Positions 59,238 to 64,000 of a DNA stretch of 64,000 bases are shown in pieces; position 1 is the stretch's first letter; the number at the start of each line of letters is the position of its first letter. Made by a program: the position numbers and the translations under genes. This stretch comes from JACRCT01 sp049841135. GTDB taxonomy: Bacteria > Myxococcota > Myxococcia > Myxococcales > UBA5297. The notes below the pieces were generated by a model, which did no database searches, was not told where the DNA came from, and saw only the letters and a list, made by a program, of their open reading frames with translations. The stretch is from contig JASGHK010000008.1 in assembly GCA_049841135.1 (NCBI GenBank), positions 1,054,001 through 1,118,000 of the forward strand. The letters are read 5' to 3'.

Positions 59238-59357
59238 GGGTCGCACTGGTATCAGCTCGATGACTTCTCCGCAGCGACTCCCGGGCACCGTCCCACTGCA
59301 CTCGGTGCCGCGGGTGGCGGCGACGCCCTGCGCCAGCTCCCGGGTCCCCGCTGTGGG

Positions 59358-59466
59358 CTACGGCGTCCGGTAGTCCCACCGCGCCAGGCCCAGGGAGATG
59401 AGCCCGCCCGCCTTGGTGAAGCTGCCGCCGACGTAGACCTGCGACTTGCCGACGGCCAGCGACTCC
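59358..59466 (-). pseudogene. C-terminal stump of a beta-propeller-type gene
   Basis: The last 33 codons, LAVGKSQVYVGGSF then TKAGGLISLGLARWDYRTP and a stop, match the delta-60 type repeat of exported beta-propeller proteins. Upstream (to the right) this identity ends abruptly near 59466, where another gene on the opposite strand begins. Confidence 0.7.
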
Positions 59467-60123
59467 TCGGCGACGCTCGCCGCGGTCGCCGGGGGCTGCG
59501 CGGTCCTCGACGGCGGTCGGGTATCGCTCCACCGCCAGGACGGGCCCGTCCGAGAAGTGGCGCGCGGAGCGACGCTCGTGCAGGGCGGCGACGCGCTCGT
59601 CGTGGTGGGAGCCGACGTGCGCGCCTTCGACCCGAGCAGCCGCCTCCTCGGCACCTTCGGGACCGGCACGGGCATCACCGGGGCCGCCTGGCTCGATGGA
59701 CGCGTCGCGGTGGGCTTCGGCGACGGGAGCGTCGAGCTTCGAGAGGCTGGAGGGGCAGCGGCGCTCGACCTCAAGGACACGCCCGCCAGCCCGGTCACGG
59801 CGCTGGCGCGGGGCCCGGCGGGAACGATCGCCGCTGGCTTCGCGGACGGAACCTTTGGGGTGTGGAGCCTGGGCTCGGGAGAGCTCCTGCGCCGAGGGGC
59901 GGTACACGGCGCTGCGCGGCACCTGGCCGTCGAGCAGGACTGGCTCATGGCGGCGAGCGAGGTGGGCTCGGTGGCCAGCCTCGACCTCTCGCTCTTGAGT
60001 GCCGATTACTGCGCGGTGCTGCGCGAGGTCTGGTCGCGAGTGCCGGTCTCGTGGAAGGACCAGCAGGCCATGCTCGTGGCACCGAGCCCGTCGCATGCCT
60101 GCCGGACGAGAGCTGGGCCCTGA
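59458..60123 (+). pseudogene. C-terminal stump of a WD40-repeat protein
   Basis: About 220 codons with no proper start: the frame is closed by a TAG at 59434-59436. It shows WD40-like blades (FDPSSRLLGTFGTGTGITGA, VAVGFGDGSVELREAGG, TIAAGFADGTFGVWSLGSGE) and ends DYCAVLREVWSRVPVSWKDQ-QAMLV, as in kinase-WD40 proteins of Myxococcota. The 5' part, which would hold the kinase or earlier blades, is missing. Its broken end abuts the broken end of the propeller stump at about 59460. Confidence 0.7.
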
Positions 60124-60231
60124 GTTTGGGAGCTGCATCCACCTTCTGATGAAGGCAGAGGCAGTCGACCCCGGCTAGGGCCCGTGCCAGAAACGGCAAC
60201 CTGGCGGCAACGGAGGATGGGGCTAGAAACA

Positions 60232-60270
60232 CCAAGCCCCCGGACTCCTTGGAGGAATCCGGGGGCTTGG
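60232..60270 (-). terminator. Intrinsic terminator of the tRNA operon
   Basis: Read on the minus strand, a 14-base stem with one or two mismatches (CCAAGCCCCCGGATTCC / GGAGTCCGGGGGCTTGG) is followed by TGTTTCT. It lies immediately after tRNA-Asp. Confidence 0.8.
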
Positions 60271-60274
60271 ATGT

Positions 60275-60348
60275 CGGGGTGGACGGGACTCGAACCCGCG
60301 CCCTTCGGCGTGACAGGCCGACGTTATAACCAGCTTAACTACCACCCC
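60275..60348 (-). tRNA. tRNA-Asp (anticodon GTC)
   Basis: A 74-base cloverleaf: acceptor GGGGTGG / CCACCCC with discriminator G, D-arm TAGTTAAGCTGGTTATAAC, anticodon loop CTGTCAC, and T-arm GCGGGTTCGAGTCCCGT. CCA is not encoded. It is downstream of tRNA-Val in the same transcript. Confidence 0.95.
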
Positions 60349-60357
60349 AGATTTCAA

Positions 60358-60429
60358 TGGGCGGAGCAGGCTTCGAACCTGCGACACCCGGCTTGTAAGG
60401 CCAGTGCTCTACCCCTGAGCTATCCGCCC
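60358..60429 (-). tRNA. tRNA-Val (anticodon TAC)
   Basis: A 72-base cloverleaf: acceptor GGGCGGA / TCCGCCC with discriminator A, D-arm TAGCTCAGGGGTAGAGCA, anticodon loop CTTACAA, and T-arm GCAGGTTCGAAGCCTGC. The orientation is fixed by the T-loop TTCGAAG. CCA is not encoded. Confidence 0.93.
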
Positions 60430-60451
60430 CGGGGGTCAACGAACGGGCAGC

Positions 60452-60480
60452 CTTCTACAGAAACCCTGAAACCGTGTCAA
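60452..60480 (-). promoter_or_regulatory. Sigma70-type promoter of the tRNA-Val/Asp operon
   Basis: On the minus strand TTGACA (60480-60475) is followed after exactly 17 bases by TAGAAG (60457-60452), 22 bases before the tRNA-Val 5' end. Spacing and position are ideal for a stable-RNA promoter. Confidence 0.7.
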
Positions 60481-60493
60481 GCGCCTCTTTTTC

Positions 60494-62230
60494 TCACCTG
60501 ATCTTTTCCAGCTTCCCCGCCAAGCGCTCGTCGCGAGGGGCCGCCTCCACGGCCTTGCGCAGGTAGCGCGCCGCCTCCAGCCGATCGCCCTGCGCCATCC
60601 GGCAGTCCGCCATCACCTCCAGCGAGCCGGCGCTCTCCGGGAAGAACCCCACCGCCGCTTCCGCCGCGCGACAGCCCTCTGCCACCTTCCCCTGCCCGAG
60701 CAGCGCCTGGGCCAGCCGAGCCTGGGCATCGCCGTCCTCGGGCCGTAGCTCCACCGCCCACTCGAGGGCGGCCTCTGCTCCCGAGGCCTCTCCCACCCTC
60801 TGAAGCGTGTCGCCCAGCACCTGCAGGTTCCCCGGCTCGGGGTCGATGAGCGCCCGCGCCCGCACTTCCCGAAGCGCCTTGGGCTCGACCAACTCGATGG
60901 TGGCCGCCATCCTGTCGATGAGCGCCTCGTAAGCCGGGTACTCGTCCGACCACTGGAAGACCAGCTCGTAGACGAGCTCCCCACGCCGCACCAGGAAGGC
61001 CTTGAGCTTCACCCCATTGCCTTCGTCGCTGTAGGTCGCCTCCAGCAGCCGCGCCTGCAGGCCGCCGACGATTGCCGGCCTCGCGGGGTGCACCGCGATG
61101 TCGCGGATGTTGCCCGCCTTCTCCTCCGGGGCAATCGCCCGCTGCACGAACGTCTCGACCGCCTCGTCGAGCGACCGCCCGGGGCTGACGTGAGCGCTGA
61201 CGCTCAGCGAGGCGCGCCCCACTCCCGGCAAGCCGTTGGCAAAGCTCATCTGCCCGAAACGCTCGGTACCCTTCACCCACGAGCGCGGCACGCTGGCCTT
61301 GATCCCCAGCGGATCGTCCTCGACCCGCTGCATCGCCGGCCCGTTCCGCAGGTACCAGGCACCCGCCGCGACGGTTGCCACGGCCGCGAGCGCCAGCGGG
61401 CTCAGACGCAGGAGGACCGAGCGCACGGTCGTTTGCCGGTCGACCAGGAGCCGGGGCTTGAGCGCCAACGCAGTCAGCGTCCCCGCGGTCAAGCCGCCCA
61501 GGTGCGCCCAGTTGTCGACCCCGGTGGAGGTGAAGCCGATGTAGAGGAAGGCCAGCACGGTGGGAATCGTCGCCTCGCCCAGCACCCGCCGGTATCGCTC
61601 GGGCAAGAGGTCGCGGTACTTGATGCCGAAGACGACGGCCCCCCCGAATGTGCCGTAGACGATTCCGCTGGCACCGGCGGTCACCGCATCCGGCAGCGCC
61701 CACAGACTCGCCAGGGTCGTCCCCAACGCCGAGGCGGCCAGCAGGAGCAGGTAGTCGAGCGGGCGGAAGGCATTCTCCAGCGCTCCGCCCACGTTGAAGA
61801 GGACGAACAGGTTGAAGACGATGTGCAGCGCGTTGGCGTGGAGCAGGTTGGCTGTCCAAAGCCGCCACAGCTGCCCCAGGTCCCACATGAGCGGCGCGAC
61901 CTTGGCCCCCCAGGCGACGAGCGAGTCCTGGTCGATGGGCCCGTGCAGGCTCATGGCCAGATAGAGACCCACATCGACGAGGACGAAGGCCGCCGTCAGC
62001 CGCGGGAACCGGCCCAGGTTGAAGGCCCGGGCGAAGTAGAGCGTCTTGGGCCGGTGGTGGCGCCGGAAGATCTCCAGCTCGTCGGCACGGACGAACCTCT
62101 CGCCCGTCAGCGGGGCGAACTGAACGGGACAGTGGCCCGCCAGCTCGCCCCGCCGGACCCGCGCCTCGAACTCGTCGAGATCGAGCAGCTCCTCGCCCGA
62201 CTCGTTGCGGATGCGGATGACTGGCGCCAA
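60494..62230 (-). CDS. Rhomboid-family membrane protease with C-terminal TPR region
   Basis: 578 residues from the TTG at 62228-62230, which has GGGAGAG upstream; there is no ATG near the conserved start VIRIRNESGEELLDLDEFEA. The N-terminal 60 residues resemble a small GYF-like domain. The rhomboid core follows: WRLWTANLLHANALHIVFNL, catalytic Ser in TAGASGIVYGTFG (about 185), and the catalytic His in NWAHLGGLTAG (about 244). After another membrane helix comes a 200-residue extracytoplasmic or cytoplasmic domain (DDPLGIKASVPRSWVKGTER), and TPR-like helices end the protein (LEWAVELRPEDGDAQARLAQ). It probably cleaves membrane proteins within the lipid bilayer; substrate unknown. Confidence 0.87.
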   Translation of the reverse strand: MAPVIRIRNESGEELLDLDEFEARVRRGELAGHCPVQFAPLTGERFVRADELEIFRRHHRPKTLYFARAFNLGRFPRLTAAFVLVDVGLYLAMSLHGPIDQDSLVAWGAKVAPLMWDLGQLWRLWTANLLHANALHIVFNLFVLFNVGGALENAFRPLDYLLLLAASALGTTLASLWALPDAVTAGASGIVYGTFGGAVVFGIKYRDLLPERYRRVLGEATIPTVLAFLYIGFTSTGVDNWAHLGGLTAGTLTALALKPRLLVDRQTTVRSVLLRLSPLALAAVATVAAGAWYLRNGPAMQRVEDDPLGIKASVPRSWVKGTERFGQMSFANGLPGVGRASLSVSAHVSPGRSLDEAVETFVQRAIAPEEKAGNIRDIAVHPARPAIVGGLQARLLEATYSDEGNGVKLKAFLVRRGELVYELVFQWSDEYPAYEALIDRMAATIELVEPKALREVRARALIDPEPGNLQVLGDTLQRVGEASGAEAALEWAVELRPEDGDAQARLAQALLGQGKVAEGCRAAEAAVGFFPESAGSLEVMADCRMAQGDRLEAARYLRKAVEAAPRDERLAGKLEKIR

Positions 62231-62410
62231 GGGCTCTCCCGCCTGACTTCTGGCGAATCTTGCAGGCCGTTCGCAGGGTTCGGCAGGTCCCGGCTGGGTG
62301 ACCGATGCCTGGGCCCTAACCCGCCAGATACGCTGCCATATTGCCGGAAGCGCCCTCGTTGAGGCAGGATTTCGGCTCGGATTGCAGCCAGGGGCAGTCG
62401 TGGAGGCCGG

Positions 62411-64000
62411 ATGAAGCTCATCATCGAGGACGACGAGGGGCGAAAGACAGTAGTCCCCATCGTTCGCGAAGATGTCGAGATCACCATCGGTCGGCAGGAG
62501 GGGAACACCATCCGCCTGACCGAGCGGAACGTGTCTCGCAAGCACGCCAAGCTGGCGCGCAAGAGCGGCATGGTCTCCATCGAGGACCTGGGTTCCTTCA
62601 ACGGCATCAAGGTCAACGGCGACCGCATCCAGGGCGTCTTCCAGCTCAAGGAAGGCGACCTGGTCCAGATCGGCGACTACGACCTGGCCATCCAGAGCGA
62701 GGAGCAGAAGGCGCCCGTCAGCCCTGCCGCCCAGAACGCCGCCAGCGCTCCCACCCAGCAGGAGATGGTCGCCTCGGAGAGTGAAGGCGCGACCCAGCAG
62801 ACCGACTTGCCGGAGGGCGAGGAGAGCACCCTCCCCTCGGCCAAGAAGCATGACTCCACCTCCGTCATCAGCGGCAGCCAGCTCCGCGCCACCAAGACCC
62901 GGAAGGTCGTCGACATCCCGGCTGAAGAGGCCCCGCGCCTCCTGCTGACCTCGACCAATCTCGCCGGCCGCGAGTACGCCTGCATCCGCAGCGAGCTGAA
63001 GATCGGCCGGACCGACGACAACGACATCGCCATCGACCACCGCTCCATCTCCCGCAACCACTGCAAGGTGGTCCGCGAGGAGACAGGCGAGTGGAAGGTC
63101 CTCGACCTGCAGTCCGCCAATGGCGTGAAGGTCAACGGCGAGCAGTATGCCGAGTGCGTCCTCAAGCCGGGCGACGTGCTCGAGCTGGGCCACCTGCGGT
63201 TCAAGTTCCTGGCTCCCGGCGAGGAAGCGCCATCGCTCTCCGATACTCCGGCGGGCGGTGTGGAGGCACCGAAGAAGTCGAAGATGCTTCCCATCGCGGT
63301 AGGCATCGGTTTCATCGTCGCCGCCGGCGGCGCCGTCGGCGGCTGGTACTTCATGACCCACCGCAATCCTCCGGTGGGAGTGACGGACAAGGACCCGGTC
63401 CCGCTGCCGAACCCGGACGGCGCCAAGTCCGACAAGCCGGACCAGCCCAAGCTCCCGGACCAGCCCGACAAGGGCGCGACCGCCCCGGACAAGGCACAAG
63501 ACCAGCCCAAGCCCGACCAGCCCGACAAGCCCGAATTGCCCCCCGTGGACCCGAAGGTCGCCAAGGCGTTCGAAGAGGGCAAGGATCTGCTGTCGAAGGC
63601 TCAGTGGGCCAAGGCCGAGAAGAAGCTGGCGCGCGCCAAGGACTACGGCGTCGACGAGGCGGCCCCGCTGCTCGAGAAGGCGCGGATGGAGATGGAGGCC
63701 GAGAAGTCGCTGGCCGATGCCGAGAAGCGGTTCAAGGCCTCGGACCTGGCAGGGGCCAAGGCCGCTGCGGCTGCGGTGCCGGCAGAGAGCACGGTCGCGG
63801 CCAAGGCCAAGGCGCTGGCGGCTCAGATTGCCACGGCCGAGGAAAAGGCGGCCAAGGTCGCCGAGTCGGCGACCGCGAGGCAGACCCAGGAGAAGAAGGC
63901 CGCGGCCGAGGAGCAGTTCAACCAGGGCATGAGCCTGTTCTCCGAGCGCAAGTACAAGGAAGCCGCGGACTTCTTCGTCAAGGCCATCCAGCTCGACCCA
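62411..64000 (+). CDS. Double-FHA membrane protein with TPR region (cut by window end)
   Basis: An open frame of 530 codons running off the window. FHA domain 1 (about 1-100) has VEITIGRQEGNTIRL, NVSRKHAKLARK and DLGSFNGIKVNG. FHA domain 2 (about 185-275) has ELKIGRTDDNDIAI, RSISRNHCKV and DLQSANGVKVNG. Both keep the Arg, Ser and Asn that bind phosphothreonine. A membrane helix (LPIAVGIGFIVAAGGAVGGW) follows, then a long Asp-Lys-Pro-Gln linker (DKPDQPKLPDQPDKG) and a helical Ala/Lys-rich segment that ends in a TPR (FNQGMSLFSERKYKEAADFF). It should recruit proteins phosphorylated by Ser/Thr kinases. TGGAGG lies five bases before the ATG. Confidence 0.9.
   Translation, partial: MKLIIEDDEGRKTVVPIVREDVEITIGRQEGNTIRLTERNVSRKHAKLARKSGMVSIEDLGSFNGIKVNGDRIQGVFQLKEGDLVQIGDYDLAIQSEEQKAPVSPAAQNAASAPTQQEMVASESEGATQQTDLPEGEESTLPSAKKHDSTSVISGSQLRATKTRKVVDIPAEEAPRLLLTSTNLAGREYACIRSELKIGRTDDNDIAIDHRSISRNHCKVVREETGEWKVLDLQSANGVKVNGEQYAECVLKPGDVLELGHLRFKFLAPGEEAPSLSDTPAGGVEAPKKSKMLPIAVGIGFIVAAGGAVGGWYFMTHRNPPVGVTDKDPVPLPNPDGAKSDKPDQPKLPDQPDKGATAPDKAQDQPKPDQPDKPELPPVDPKVAKAFEEGKDLLSKAQWAKAEKKLARAKDYGVDEAAPLLEKARMEMEAEKSLADAEKRFKASDLAGAKAAAAAVPAESTVAAKAKALAAQIATAEEKAAKVAESATARQTQEKKAAAEEQFNQGMSLFSERKYKEAADFFVKAIQLDP

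Noticed and set aside
60358..60429. tRNA-Thr(TGT) on the plus strand
   Set aside because: The plus-strand reading lacks a proper T-loop; only the minus strand gives TTCGAAG in the T-arm and a paired acceptor stem.

Overview
The window is about 70% GC chromosomal DNA. The gene complement points to a Myxococcota (delta-proteobacterial) bacterium. It holds eukaryote-like Ser/Thr kinases, a PilZ-kinase fusion, a double-FHA membrane protein, an ECF sigma / DUF4384 anti-sigma / caspase operon, Asp/Cys-rich 'CxDGxDND' lipoproteins, many large lipoproteins and a CARF-domain sigma54 activator. The operon for a trimeric [FeFe] hydrogenase implies an anaerobic or facultative life style. There is no rRNA and no complete insertion sequence. 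Two tRNA genes (Val, Asp) lie near 60.3 kb.

Layout. 0-10 kb: truncated kinase, rhodanese, small lipoproteins, an ECF-sigma / anti-sigma / caspase-barrel operon with paralogous lipoproteins on both sides, and a PilZ-pseudokinase. 10-15 kb: PEP carboxylase and a secreted protein. 15.3-23.9 kb: a rex-hydCBA-ferredoxin-sensor-hydrogenase-SpoIIE operon, preceded by a sigma70-type promoter with a palindrome at +1. 23.9-25.3 kb: two inverted arrays of one 65-bp hairpin repeat between convergent genes. 25-30 kb: a 1149-aa repeat lipoprotein and a possible SUKH protein. 30.6-43.2 kb: a lower-GC defence-type island (SNF2 helicase, Eco57I-type methyltransferase, Rad50-like ATPase, two HNH nucleases, a UDG-like protein and a duplicated methyltransferase 3' end). 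43.5-48.6 kb: lipoprotein/TolB-like pair and a hypothetical gene. 48.9-54.2 kb: a giant DUF1998 helicase. 54.5-58 kb: CARF-sigma54 activator divergent from rtcB-prfH (RNA repair and ribosome rescue). 58-64 kb: RNase Z-like protein, a junction of two gene stumps, the tRNAs, a rhomboid-TPR protein and a truncated double-FHA protein.

How the parts work together. Rex, a redox (NADH/NAD+) sensor, heads the hydrogenase operon and probably represses it. HydABC would couple NADH and ferredoxin oxidation to H2 production. The downstream hydrogenase-like PAS sensor and SpoIIE phosphatase would give H2- or redox-dependent signalling. The helicase/methyltransferase/ATPase/HNH cluster looks like an antiphage system related to the DrmD-DrmM pair of DISARM, but with an unusual partner set.

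Many genes are interrupted by single-base insertions. Sixteen of nineteen lie in a GAGCTC or GATC palindrome, and removing one base restores a full-length conserved protein each time. I therefore treat these genes as functional and the shifts as a sequence-accuracy artefact, probably from base modification in native-DNA reads. All family assignments come from motifs read by eye; no database search was run.
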